The position numbers were made by a program, and so were the translations under genes. This document shows, piece after piece, positions 47,411 through 58,386 of a stretch of 64,000 nt of DNA. Position 1 is the first letter of the stretch; the number at the start of each line of letters is the position of its first letter. The notes beneath the pieces were generated by a model. That model had not been told where the DNA came from. It was given only the letters and a program-made list of their open reading frames with translations, and ran no database searches. The DNA lies in assembly GCA_963377175.1 (NCBI GenBank), contig CAUJNA010001469.1:407501-471500 (forward strand). Reading direction: 5' to 3'. Source of the DNA: Effrenium voratum. Lineage: Eukaryota; Sar; Dinophyceae; Suessiales; Symbiodiniaceae.

Positions 47411-47970
47411 CCCATGATAAGCACACCCACCCCGCAGCATTGACACCCAGCAGAACACATGCTCAGCCCATGATAAGCACACCCGCCCCGCAGCATCCAC
47501 AGCCAGCAGAACACATGCTCAGCCCATGATAAGCACACCCGCTGCGCAGCATCCAGAGCCAGCAGAACACATGCTCCACACCCAGCAGAACACATGCTCA
47601 GCCCATGATAAGCACACCCGCCCCGCAGCATCCACAGCCAGCAGAACACATGCTCAGCCCATGAGAAGCACACCCGCTGCGCAGCATCCAGAGCCAGCAG
47701 AACACATGCTGAGCCCATGATAAGCACACCCGCCCCGCAGCATCCACAGCCAGCAGAACACATGCTCAGACCATGACAAGCATACGCGCCGCAGAATCCA
47801 AAGACAGCAGTAAGCACCCGCCCCGCAGCACCCACAGCCAGCAGAAAACATGCTCAGCCCATGATAAGCACACCCGCTCCGCAGCATCCACAGCCAGCAG
47901 AACACATGCTCAGCCCATGATAAGCACACCCGCCCCGCAGCATCCACAGCCAGCAGAACACATGCCGCAT
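47411..47970. repeat. Minisatellite of about 56 bp, roughly ten units
   Basis: The repeated unit contains CATGATAAGCACACCCGCC, CCGCAGCATCCACAGCCAGC and AGAACACATGCTCAGCC. Units are nearly identical, with some truncated. The 219-residue minus-strand frame across it (Cys/Gly/Ala rich) is a repeat artefact. Confidence 0.85.
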
Positions 47971-48029
47971 CCGCATTCGACCACTGCCCACATCAGCGAG
48001 TTTGTGACCTTGACTGTGATGTCGCGACC

Positions 48030-48404
48030 GTGTCCTCCAGTGAGTCGTGCCCGCCAAGCTCCAGTTCCAGCTTGGGACTCCTGCCTTCGCCATCGCCAGC
48101 GAGCGGCCCCGGTTCGCATATGTCAGGCGAGGAGGCCCTGGAAGATGACTCGCATATGTCACACGAGGAGGCCCTGGAAGATGATTCGCATATGTCAGAC
48201 GAGGTGGAAGATGATTCGCATATGTCAAACGAGGAGGCCCTGGAAGATGATGCTGTGCTTGGGATCAAACGAACCACTCGGCACTGCTCAAAACGCAGGC
48301 GAAACGCAATTTTCTTCAAAAAAAGGTGCTACTTTTCGCCACTCGCACCTTCATTTCGTATTGTAAAAGACAGTGTTTTGTTGAATCCCCCTGTCACCGT
48401 GTGA
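48030..48404 (+). CDS. Possible acidic-repeat reading frame
   Basis: A 124-codon open frame without an ATG at its start. It has a Ser/Pro-rich leader, then four units of the form HMSxEEALEDDS at 48117-48254 (36, 36, 30 and 36 nt), then a basic cluster (IKRTTRHCSKRRRNAIFFKK), ending in TGA. Indels between units keep the frame and several changes are synonymous, which favours coding. It lies in a gene B intron downstream of a minisatellite. It could be a small nuclear protein or a fragment of a mobile-element protein; I recognise no family. Confidence 0.3.
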   Translation: MSSSESCPPSSSSSLGLLPSPSPASGPGSHMSGEEALEDDSHMSHEEALEDDSHMSDEVEDDSHMSNEEALEDDAVLGIKRTTRHCSKRRRNAIFFKKRCYFSPLAPSFRIVKDSVLLNPPVTV

Positions 48405-48799
48405 TTATTTTCCTCCAGACATGACAAAACACATGGCAGGCGTGGGACGGGGGTGACAGAGCGTGGCGCAAATTTAGCGCAGCGGCACGTTCCATTTTCC
48501 ACGCGCCGGGATGTTTATGGACAGACATCCGCTGAAGGATGTCCAGCCTAAGCTTCCAGCTTAACAATGTTTATGGTTACGTGTTCCCCGGTTGGTGTGA
48601 AAGAGAATCTGTCACCACTGCAAATACCCGCAAATATGTGTTTTTCCGCAAGGAACGTATCCGCAATGGAAGAAATCCGGGTTGTGGGATCAAGGGGTGT
48701 ATCCCCGCTTCTGTGATACAAGGGAATCCCCGTTTATGTGAACAAATGAGTCTTTGGGAAGCCCTTTCTGTTGTAGGAAGAAACGGTCCCTACTTGCAG

Positions 48800-48917
48800 C
48801 TAGGTCCCCCATTAGTGCCCTTTTTGGCTTTTTTTGGGCAGGGTTCCCCTACTGAAATAATACACTACAGAAGAAAAGTTGGTACCCTTACTCTAACCTC
48901 TCTACTGGAGGACCTAG
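48800..48917. repeat. Family A introner-like element, copy 4
   Basis: 118 bp with CTAGGTCCCCCATTAG / CTACTGGAGGACCTAG ends, flanked by GCAG on both sides (48796-48799, 48918-48921). A gene B exon starts 50 bases downstream. Confidence 0.8.
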
Positions 48918-48971
48918 GCAGTCCTTTCCCCCCGCTCCGGCGTCAAAAATAACCGGCGCCAAACGCCTCAG

Positions 48972-49076
48972 GCGGAGGCCATCCGCCGCTGCGAGGAGAT
49001 GGCGGAGGCGCAGACGGAGGGCAAGATGGAGGCGGATCAAATGCTCGGCGACTCGGATCAAAGAGCTCACCAGCTT
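48972..49076 (+). CDS. Gene B coiled-coil exon
   Basis: CCTCAG|G opens AEAIRRCEEMAEAQTEGKME, then ADQMLGDSDQRAHQL. The donor is GAG|GCGGAT (about 49031) or CTT|GCAACC (49076), both phase 0. Codon bias weakens after about 49035. Confidence 0.6.
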
Positions 49077-49521
49077 GCAACCAGTTCCCTAGGTCCCTAG
49101 GTTCCTGGATGATGTAGGATCTTGCAACCCTCGGGAGCTTTACGTGTTCAGATCTGCCATTACGACCTCAACAAACCGACTGGATCTGCCTGTAGTTTCG
49201 CCCTGTGGTAGCCATTGATAAGCGGCCCCAAAAGCTCAGGCTTTACTTTTGGGTTCTTTGGGCAAGGGAGTAGCTCACGTCCCTGTAGCTCGAATGGCTC
49301 GAATTCCGTTTCGCCTTTTTGACTGGGTTTCGGAAGTATTTGGTATGGGTCCCATAATTGGTGGCTTGGATCGGAGGTGGGTTTGACAGGAAAGTGTAAC
49401 TGTTTGGTCATATTAGAATGTTGAGTTGTCTTGGATTCTGGCTGCGGCCTGCATAAGATGTTGCAGACATTGTCAGGTGTTGTTTTGAGAAGCTGGTCGT
49501 TGCATTTCAGGCAACCTTCAG

Positions 49522-49554
49522 GCGAACATTGGGGAGCTCAGTGCGAAGATAGAG
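49522..49554 (+). CDS. Gene B micro-exon
   Basis: CTTCAG|G to ATAGAG|GTCCGA: ANIGELSAKIE, phase 0 to 0. If it is not spliced here, the frame reads on to a TAG at 49597 and this could be a terminal exon. I favour splicing because the exon at 51681 continues in phase. Confidence 0.5.
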
Positions 49555-49649
49555 GTCCGAGCGATTCTCGGGGATCGGACGTGCACCATTGCCCACTAGC
49601 TGAGAAAAAATATGTTTCAACAAGAGCCTCTTGAACAAGTTGATCAGCT

Positions 49650-50650
49650 CGGAGTGTTAATTGGCATACATTGGAAGTAGTTAGAATTGAATTTGAAATA
49701 TGATTTCCTTGCTTAAACGGCCTTCAATTGGGTGTGGATTAGAATTCTTTGAGCAAATTGGATTTTATGGTGGTTTCTTTCCCAGGATGACCTGTTCAAT
49801 CTTTTGATTATGATTCAATATAATTAATGAAAAAGGACATAATTCTAGTATAATGTCCAATTTTAAGTAGGATTTATATAGATCGCATTTCGTTTTTAAA
49901 GACGATTTCAGCTAGATTCTAGTTAAAATTGTTTCAATGCAGATTTCACAGGTGATGTCCTTTCCCGGGAGGAGTTGTTTATGCTTGCGTAATGATAATT
50001 TGAGTAGACATTGACGAGAAAGATTTCCTGTAGAATTTCTGATTTCAGTTAGACTTAAAATAGGGTTACCTTTTTATAGAGGATTCCCAACAAATGTCAA
50101 ATAGTTGTTCTTTGTTTGCTCATGTTCGAATTTAAAGGTGGGCATGCGTTCCCAAGAGTTGTTTTTTCATGTTTTTCATTTACTACAATACACAATGATA
50201 TGGAATTTTGCAAGAACAGAGTTCTAGTAGGAATTATATCTTCAATAAGAACTTTGATAGGGGTTCATGTTTAAAGATGAGAGTTCAATTAGGTTTTATA
50301 TTGAAATCAAATTTCAGATTGGAATTCAATGGAGTGTCCTTTCCCATGATTTTAGACATAATTTAAGTAGGACTTAATATGCACAGAATCCTAGTAAATG
50401 TCTAGTTTCTATCATAATTTCAGTATGATTTCCTTTTCCACAGAGTTTCAAGACTTTAAACGGGGGTTCCTTTCCCAGAAAGATTTATTCAATCTCTTGA
50501 TTAGAATGTATATAGAAATGAATAAGGACATAGTACGAGCATAATCTCTAGCTTCAATTATCATTTAAACAGGCTCCTTTTTACTAGCGAGTATTTCAGA
50601 TAGAATCTACATATACTTCTAGTATATTAAAGGTGCTTTCCTTTCTTTCA
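49650..50650. repeat. AT-rich degenerate tandem block
   Basis: About 1 kb of distinctly AT-rich DNA, unlike the rest of the window. The words CCTTTCCCAG, TTCAATCTYTTGATTA, AAGGACATA and TCTAGTA recur at spacings of about 130-190 bases. No coding sequence is seen. Confidence 0.6.
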
Positions 50651-50869
50651 ATGAGCTTTTTGGGGTCTGGGCTTGCGTGGATTAGTGTTTTGGGACAGCC
50701 TCGCATTGTGTGAGGTCGACCCCAAAAAGTGTGGAACTGTCCTAAACGAACAATTCTACAAAGCGAAAAAACTCGAGACTGTCCCAAAAGACAATCCCAG
50801 GTGGTCTTGGGCAGGCAGAGAGCTCAAGACTTTGCAGGAGTGCATATTTGTGTTTTTTGGACAGCCTCG

Positions 50870-51110
50870 AGCTTTTCCCGAAAGCATCGCGAAGGCAGAG
50901 CTGCTTGCACAGATTAAGTTGCACAGAGCCATTTGGGCAGAACAACTTGCACAGAGCCCTTTGCAGGCCAACTTGCGCAAAGCCATTTGCACAGAGTCAT
51001 TTGCGCAGAGTCATTTGCGCAGACCAAGCTGCACAGAGCCATCTGCGTAGCCCAACATGCACAGATCAACCTACACAGAGGACACCGCAGAGTCAGTTGC
51101 ACCAAATGGG
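50870..51110. repeat. Degenerate tandem repeat, GCACAGAGCCATTTG units
   Basis: Units of about 15-21 bases (TTGCACAGAGCCA, TTTGCGCAGAGTCA) repeat roughly a dozen times. The predicted peptides on both strands are Cys/Ala/Gln-rich repeat artefacts. Confidence 0.75.
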
Positions 51111-51680
51111 GGTTGATCAAGAAGTCCTTGGAAGGTAAAAGAACCCGTGTTCCCTCGAAAACATCGCCCAGACTTGTTGGAGGCATGCTTGCACGCCTGC
51201 ATATTTGCGAACCCCACTGCTTTGTAGACTCCGAGATGTGCAGGTGCTTGGCAGATTCGCTGCCAGTGCTGGGAACGCGCAAGGCCAAAACGCTGGCTGA
51301 ACAATTTTTGGAGCAAGCTTCACAACTGCCTCAAACGGGGGTTGGGTTGGTCTGCGTAGAAAGCCAGTTTACAACCTGCTTTGGGAAAGCTTTCAGCTGA
51401 TGCTTGACAGAGGCCAAAAAGCAGTGATCCGGCAACGCGCACTGAGCATGCGTGCTGCAACTTAGTGTTGCGCGTGCTGCGTGCTGGCATGTCTAAGTTC
51501 CAGACCGCAGCTTGCAAACAAACGGGCATGACAATGCGTTTGTTTGCAAAGCAGTTGCTGTGCAACAAAAAGGAGGCAAATATATTTCATTTCAAGTCCC
51601 TTTTTTTTTCCCGGTGCTAGTTTGTTGTTTTGGTTGGATTTAGCTGAAATGTTAACGTCCCGTGTTTGTATCACTTGCAG

Positions 51681-51770
51681 CTGGGCCTCGTCCATGCGCA
51701 GGAGCTTTCCTCCGTTGACGCAGAGTTCCAGAACCAGTTTGCGACTGTACAGGATGCTCGCACGTGCAGG
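51681..51770 (+). CDS. Gene B exon
   Basis: CTTGCAG|C to TGCAGG|GTTATG, 30 codons, phase 0: LGLVHAQELSSVDAEFQNQF then ATVQDARTCR. It is helical, with less codon bias, and sits directly before a TTTG repeat. Confidence 0.55.
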
Positions 51771-51774
51771 GTTA

Positions 51775-52190
51775 TGTGGGTTTGTTTGTTTGTTTGTTTG
51801 TTTGTTTTTGTTTGTTTGTTTGTGTTTGTTTGTTTGTTTGTTTGTTTGTTTGTTTGTTTGTTTGTTTGTTTTTCTTGCTTGCTGTTTGCTTGTGGTTCTG
51901 GTTCTTGTTCTGGCTCTGGTTCTGGTTGTTTGTGTTCGGTTTCGTGCGTCTTTGTAATTGAAAAATGTTTGTTTGGTTGTTTGTTTGTGTGTTTGTTTGT
52001 TTGTTTGTTTGTCTGTTTGTTTGTTTGTTTTTTGCTTGCTGTTTGCTTGTGGTTCTGGTTCTGGTTCTGGTTCTGGCTGTTTGTGTTTGGTTGCGTGCGT
52101 CTTTGTAATTGAAAGTTGTTTGTTTGTTTGGTTGGTTGGTTGGTTGGTTGTTAGCTTGCTTGTTTGTTTGTTTGTTTGTTTGTTGGCGCA
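51775..52190. repeat. TTTG microsatellite, compound
   Basis: Blocks of (TTTG)n are separated by repeated GGTTCTGGTTCTGG and TCTTTGTAATTGAAA segments, so the block has duplicated as a larger unit of roughly 190 bp. Confidence 0.9.
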
Positions 52191-54513
52191 GGCTGTGCGG
52201 GTGTGTATTTGTGTGTACGTGCGCGTGTCCGTGTGCGCGTGTTGTGTTTGTGTGGGTGGGCGGGCGGGGTGGTTGCAAACGCAGATCAGACGGAAACAGT
52301 TCTTACTTTTCCCACATATTCCCAGAGATGTGAAAGACTTTTCGTGAGCGAGCTTCTTTGGCCACAGACACTCTGACCCGTCAGATGGTAAAGAACTTGT
52401 GCCCATCAGCGGCTGAAACTTTTTGGTCACCGATTTCTGTGCCAAGGGCAGCCCTTTCCAAAGTAGTCTCGAGGATGGGGCCAGCCCACTTTGGCATCGA
52501 AACGACTAGTAATTAACTTTGGCTGCTTCTTTCTTTGCACCCCCCAACCCTCAGTTTGTAGAGCAAAGGCAACTGCGGTGGGTCCTTAATTTTGAGCCAC
52601 ACCCAGATGGCTTCCTTTCCATTTCCCTGTAAACTGTAGCACAGTTTCCCCTTATCCTGGAGCTCGTCTCACTTCGTGAGGGCAGGGACTTCAGCCGTTT
52701 TGGGAATCTATCATTATAGCATTAAGCAAAAGCTTACTTTTTCCATTGAGAAACAAGGTCGCACTTTGGGCTACTGCTCTTTGCTTAGTTTGCAGCCGCT
52801 TTTTCGCACCAGAGCCATAAGTTTTACTCAAACGCGTAGGGCTGTTCTCCGCGCGATCCACGATGGCCGAGTTCAAACTGTCCCACCAGATGTCAGAGGC
52901 GGGAAGAGTGGCCGTGGCGTAGCAGTCCTTTTTAAGCCCTTTACATTATTTGGCTTGACCATTTTGATACCAGGGTTCGATTATGACTCATGATATCAAG
53001 CACCTGGGCTCCATAGCAACTCAAGCGTGGGGATGGTGCCCACCCCTTGTATCTTCTATGCAAGCAGGATTTGGGTGTGTAAGAGACACTAAAACGGAAG
53101 GCAACCATTTTGGGGTGTCCCCTAAAACAGAAGCACCCGTTTGTTGGCTGGGTTCTGGTAATTCGGAAGTTCCTGAGGCGGCCGTCAGTCAAAGCGAATC
53201 GACTCGATCTGACCTTTTGGCTTTCCATTTGTGGCTTCCGTTTTTAACGTCCCCAAGAAGTGATCACCTGTTGTTCCAGCCTTTCATGTTCAAAGCCGTA
53301 AGTTCGTTTTTGCGGGTGAGGGCAATGGTCACTGCATGCAGGGTCAACTCAATGTTTCCGCCCATTGAATGAGTTTCGAGCTCAGGGGTTAACATGAGTC
53401 CACGATATGGGTCCTTATGTGTATATATATATATATATATATTGTATAGATACACGTATACTTGCGGTTTGGAATCAATGTACAGTTTGCAGATCTGTTG
53501 GGGCAGGGTGGGGTAATTATCGTTTTTGCCGTTTGCGCCCAGTTCTATGGAATATGGAATGCCCCTATTTGCTCTCGAGGGACGGAGGGAGGGGCCAAAT
53601 CCTTGAATCAACCAGGAAATAAGCCGTGCAGGTTTCTGGGAAGGAACACATATGTTTGCTTTCACCATACCTTGAATCGGAGAACCTCCTCCAGCACTTG
53701 TTCTATTCCAGGGTGGTCCTTTTGGACGCGAATCCTGATGCTTCAAGAACCCAACGGCCATCAAAGGCCAATTATCTCAGAGGATGGTGCCTCAGGGTTC
53801 TTTCGAACTTGGAGAGAATGGTTCGGGGGACCCGTTTATTCTGACGGCAAGCCTACTTTTGACTTTGTATGCCTGTTCTGTTGGTCCCAACAAGACAGCA
53901 AACAACAACTGCTTCCGGGTGAAGATGGTTTCCGGCTCAAACGTTTCTGGTTGGCTCTTCTTTGCTTACCAAAGCTTCTCTGCCGACATGGCTCGCTTCC
54001 TAAGCTTCTTTGTCTTGGGGGTTTGGACCATGTGAGTGATAAACAAAGAAGAGTTTGGTTACTCTTTTGGGCCAATCCACTTGGGCGTGGATCATTTGAG
54101 TGGAGCAGAAGTTGGCTTGCATTTTCCCAACTGTTGGCTAGGTCGATAGGCCGTCACATCTCCGCAGAGTTCCGAGGTGTGCGGGGCTTGCTGTTGGGTG
54201 ACCCCTGCACTTCATCGCAAGCAACCCACAATGAGCCAATCCTTTGTATGAAGCATTTGTTTGACTGTTTCTGGGGCTCAACATCGGACGGGGCAAAGTC
54301 ACCAAGTGACTTTGGTAAAACTGGCCTGGTTATTCTACCAGTATCAAAGTCACCCAAGAATGGTAGGTGAAAGGGAAAGCACCGATTCCAGTTTCTGACT
54401 TCGACCCGTCAGGTGAGGCCTCCTGACCCAAAACCCCCCTGCTCAGTGAGGACCCCCCGGCTGGGGCCCTTTTCCCCAAGAATGATCAAAATCAAACGAA
54501 ATTTCATCCGCAG

Positions 54514-54606
54514 GTGGCCAGGAAGATGTCAGATTCGGACCGGGAGGGAATGGGAAGAACCGGGCGGCCGGGCGGCCGGGCGGCCGACGCCCCCAAAATC
54601 TTCGAA
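54514..54606 (+). CDS. Gene B exon
   Basis: CCGCAG|G to TTCGAA|GTAAGG, the best GT donor in gene B. Thirty-one codons, phase 0: VARKMSDSDREGMGRT, a Gly/Arg/Pro-rich stretch containing a CGGGCGGC triplication, then AADAPKIFE. It may be the start of the C-terminal non-helical region. Confidence 0.55.
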
Positions 54607-55127
54607 GTAAGGAGACTTCGGAAATGGGCCAAAATGCTTCTCACTCCAGGAGCTTCTGGAGTGGAAGTTCGTTTGGGAAGATCATGGTCAGAGGCGTTTC
54701 CATGGGTGCACACATTGTGCGACAGGCTGCGCAATGCAGAGCGGCTTTAGCCTCGGACAAAACACTCAGAGCAAAGCTTCCTAAGAAGGATAGGCCACAG
54801 ATGAAAGGAGAGACTACTGTTGAGATACAAGGAAGCAGCAAGCACTGCTTCACAGGATGAACAGCGCCGTGCGGCGAATTTTACGTTGCGCATTTTCGTC
54901 CATAGCAATTCGTTTGGCAAGCTCACCTTATACTGTGCTCGCCATAGGTGCTTTGCTCGATCCCTTATTTCAGAATTTGGAATCGTTTGAAAGTTGCAGA
55001 TTAATGAAACTTATAGCCTTGTCGGACCCCGCTGGAGGCTGGTTGCCTAAAACAAACCCACAAGTAACGGGATAATTACCCAGCCACTAGGGATTCATGC
55101 CAGGGTTCTTAAAGGGTGTGTGTTCTT

Positions 55128-55212
55128 TGAGGGTACCCCTTTCGGAGTGGTTTCAAACGGAAACCAAAAGGAACCTAGCAATTTAGGGGCAATCCTTTTA
55201 AAGGCACACCCA
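55128..55212. repeat. Family D element (representative)
   Basis: Pattern: TTTGAGGGTACCCC, GGTTT..ACGGAAACCAAAAGG, a GGGG-C-CCTTTTAAAG block and CACACCCACC. Related copies lie near 9530, 21930, 32158, 36070, 47206, 61345 and 63470. Confidence 0.55.
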
Positions 55213-55598
55213 CCATATGGATTCATATTCAATATTTGCGTTCATACATTCAGCCTTTGAGTTTCGGACAGGCTAAAGAAGCAGCAGCCGCTTCAGTTCA
55301 TTCCGTTGTGGTTTCACAACCCACCAGAATGGATTCAGAGAGTGCCAGGATTGAAAGGGTGCCACCGAACAGCCGGAGTAATGATTCCAGTAAAAGGCCT
55401 CCAACAAAACTAAGTTGAACAAAGGAAATGCCCCACTGAAGGTCTGAGAACTCATCCCGAAGAAGAATATCAATGCAATCCCCAACTTGCCACCCAGTGA
55501 TGGCCGAACCCCGAAGACGTTGCATCAATGGCCTTTGGTCTGTTCATGGCTTTCTTTTTGAACCGGCCTTGTAAGGGTTTCTGATCGGCGGCCCTGGG

Positions 55599-55847
55599 GT
55601 CGGGAAAAACATGTCTTGCCCAGTGGATCCCAGCTACCACTGTGTTAGGTAGCCAGCCATTTTCCTCTTGTTTTTTTTGAAGGGTGGTTCCCTTGGTGTC
55701 TACTACATATCCCACGATGATTCAAGCATGATTAACCATGTAGTAGAAACTAAGGGAACCACCCTTCAAAAAAAACAAGAGGAAAATGGCTGGCTACCTA
55801 ACATAGTGGTAGCTGGGATCCACTGGGCAAGACATGTTTTTCCCGAC
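55599..55847. repeat. Long palindrome, 110-bp arms
   Basis: Left arm 55599-55708 and right arm 55738-55847 are inverted copies differing at about three positions, with a 29-base spacer. The arms contain AAGGGAACCACCCTTC and GGTAGCTGGGATCCACTGGG. No further copy is seen in the window. Confidence 0.9.
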
Positions 55848-56163
55848 CTGAAGAAGACTCCCTCCAGTGAAATTGAACTCGGGGCACTCAGTGCAAGATA
55901 AATAAACAAGCAAACTCAACATGTGAGAAGCAGGAAAGGCCCCAATGCAGATTGATCTTTCATGGAAACCGGGTTCCACACATGAACATTGGCGTTTGTT
56001 TTCTGGGAAAGGATTCGTGTTTTAAGAGCCTCGTTCAAGGATCTGACTTTGACACCCGAATACTCTGCGAAATTCGCGTCTGGTGAAGAGCGCCCGCGAG
56101 GAAAGCGTTTCTACGGCAGATCTGGGTAGATCATCCAGTGCTCTTGCCTGCATCGAGTCGATC

Positions 56164-56273
56164 ACTTCCATTTGTTTAAGACTATGGTTGATTTATTCCC
56201 CCTGTTGGCCTTAAGTGAACCTATCACTACTGGAAATATGTTTCTTTTGCCAGGGGACTTAAGCAAATGGAGG
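56164..56273. repeat. Family B inverted-repeat element
   Basis: 110 bp with ends ACTTCCATTTGTTTAAG / CTTAAGCAAATGGAGG and the core CTATCACTACTGGAAATATG. Partial copies with the same core or right end occur near 3635, 11020, 39340 and 46930. Confidence 0.7.
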
Positions 56274-58386
56274 ATAAGAAATGCGTCAGAGTGTGCCGGG
56301 TGCTTCCAGTTGCTAACGGGAACCTTGGATCTAAGTAGAGCCCCTGGTTGATTTTCATCAGCGTCCTGGTGTCCTTTTTTGGTCGGGTTCATCGCTTTTT
56401 GAGGGAACACATCCACGGATGTATTAGTGTGGGGTATCTGGGGTCAACATTGACTCACTTCAGTCACTTGGGCTTGGACCGTTGTCAACAAAATGATTGG
56501 GCGTGGCGCAACCAGGGTTTCTTGCCTGGATGTTCGCCCAGGCAAGTGGTTAGCTAGCCACTGGGTCACAACCCACTAGGGGGGACTCATAAGTGCAATA
56601 GCCGGATAAAAATAGGTCAGGTTCTACTTAGATCCGGGTCCACACTACCCTACGCAGCCCTCCCTGAACTGCTCAGAAACATCCGGGCAGGCAGGAGACC
56701 CCAAGCCTCCGCCGCGGAATCAAATCTTGGTCTATGTTGTACATAAAGGGACGGCCTCCCTAAAAGATGCGGATTCTTCCAACAGTGACGCACCCCCACA
56801 AGGCGCGCTATGAAAAAAAAAAACAACTCGCTATTGGGGGGTGTTCCCTCCAGCAGTGATGAACGCCCTCTAAAAAGACACCGCGACCCTGTTGAAAATC
56901 AACCAAGGGGGTTCCTCCAAATGCGTTTTTTTTTGGGGCGTGAAGTCAACGCCTAAGAAAGCCTTGGAACACCATATTTATCACAACGAACCCAAGTCCA
57001 GATGATAATTCGGAGGGGTCTGCTTTTCACGAAGTGTGACACTGGCGTCCATCTGAACGTGGAGACCCGGAAGAAATCGCTTCCTGACATCTGCCGAAGG
57101 TTTGGATGTTCAGGATTTTAGATCACGACCGGATATACAGGGCAACTTTGTTTGTTTCCTTTTTGTTTCCCTTTACCATGCACCCAAAAGTGGTACCCTA
57201 AAACAACAACAACTATATTCTCGAATGGCCATGTCTTAACTGCGGGTTTTTGGTACACTCTATCTAGGCCGGAGTTAGTTGTTTGTTCCTCGAAAACTCA
57301 ATCCATTAGAGTTGTTTTTTGAAAAAAGCCTTCTTGTTGTTTAGGTAAGCATAAATTGGTGGTTTGGATTTGGATTTGAAGCCCTGGCTCTTGTCGAGGG
57401 TAAATGGGAAACCACCCCCGTTTCACGGCCAAACCACCAATCCAAACCACGAATTGGAGGGTAGATGATTGGCTAGTGTTGGAAGGAAAATCAATTGGAT
57501 GCCGATTTTGTTTGCCACAAACCCACTGGAACATGGTGGCCCAAGAGAAGAATCTCCGAACACATGGAAGACCTTTGTTTCGTTGTCTTTCTTTTTTAGG
57601 AGGGTCGGAGTAAAAGTCGCAACGGGTCATTCCGTTGAGAGGTGCTGTGTAGATGGGCAACATCAGGAAGGGCGATGGGCTTCTGCAGAGAAGATGGTGA
57701 ACCTAATTTTGCGAATAACCGCGGAGGCGCCGGTAGTTCCCAAATCCAAGTAAAGCCCAATCTAAGCACGGCCAACAACATTTTCACGTACAACAACAAG
57801 ATAACTTACAGCAACGTATGGGTTTGTCTTTTTGGAGTTGGTACACGTTGGTACCCTTTGTGTTTTGATTTCGGGAAACTAATAGGAACGCCGAAATGCA
57901 TTTTGGGGGTCCCCTTAAGAAACCTGCGTGCCCATATGATTTTGTTTGTGTAAACACAACTCGAGTCGCTTGCAAGTTGATGCTTGAGGCTGTTCTATGG
58001 ATGACGACAGATTCCAGGCGCGGAGCCTGGCAACTGCAAATCCACACGGATCCCAAGGGATATGAGGTTTGGTCCATCATTCATTTGGGGGTGTCTTTTT
58101 CTAGGGGATCCTTAGCATGTATTTTTGCTTTTCCTTTGGGTTTCTGTTGAACAACGACAAGAAAGACGTATCCTGAAAAACGACACCCTCGTGTTTTTCC
58201 TTATTGCGGCCGTTGTTGGGATTGCGGGGCCCTTATTGGAGGGCCCTTGACAACCATACGAATTTGGTATGGGACCCGCCATTAAACGCTTTGCTGTTGT
58301 AGAGGGAAGAACGGGAAAATTGTCCTAATCTCCACACCCCCCGGGCTCCAAACCACTTTGCAAGTCAAGATTCCAAGCGCTGCCAG

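Larger units (their letters stand above)
15190..54606 (+). other. Gene B: many-exon coiled-coil protein gene (approximate span)
   Basis: About 30 short exons on one strand encode helix-forming segments rich in Ala, Glu, Gln, Arg and Leu, with heptad-like hydrophobic spacing and almost no Gly or Pro. Most begin at AG|G in phase 0 and together give at least 800 residues. Phase agrees across consecutive pairs from 42736 through 54606. No signal peptide or globular domain was seen. The best guess is a structural cytoskeletal protein of the SF-assemblin or related coiled-coil type, acting in flagellar-root or cortical fibres; this is inference from composition only. Neither start nor stop is fixed. 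A further candidate exon at 58387 may extend it. Confidence 0.5.

Noticed and set aside
47176..47835. 219-codon minus-strand frame rich in Cys, Gly and Ala
   Set aside because: It is produced by the 56-bp minisatellite; units are close to multiples of three only by chance.
47411..47970. CRISPR array
   Set aside because: Units are contiguous near-identical minisatellite copies without unique spacers, in a eukaryotic intron.
51462..52445. 327-codon minus-strand Asn/Lys/Thr/Gln-rich frame
   Set aside because: It comes from the TTTG/CAAA microsatellite.
54624..54860. 78-codon frame after the exon at 54514
   Set aside because: It lies beyond a strong GTAAGG donor, shows no codon bias, and its ATG is in the intron.
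55272..55418. Possible exon AKEAAAASVHSVVVSQPTRM after GACAG|G
   Set aside because: Third positions are not GC-biased; it could be a true terminal exon but support is too thin.
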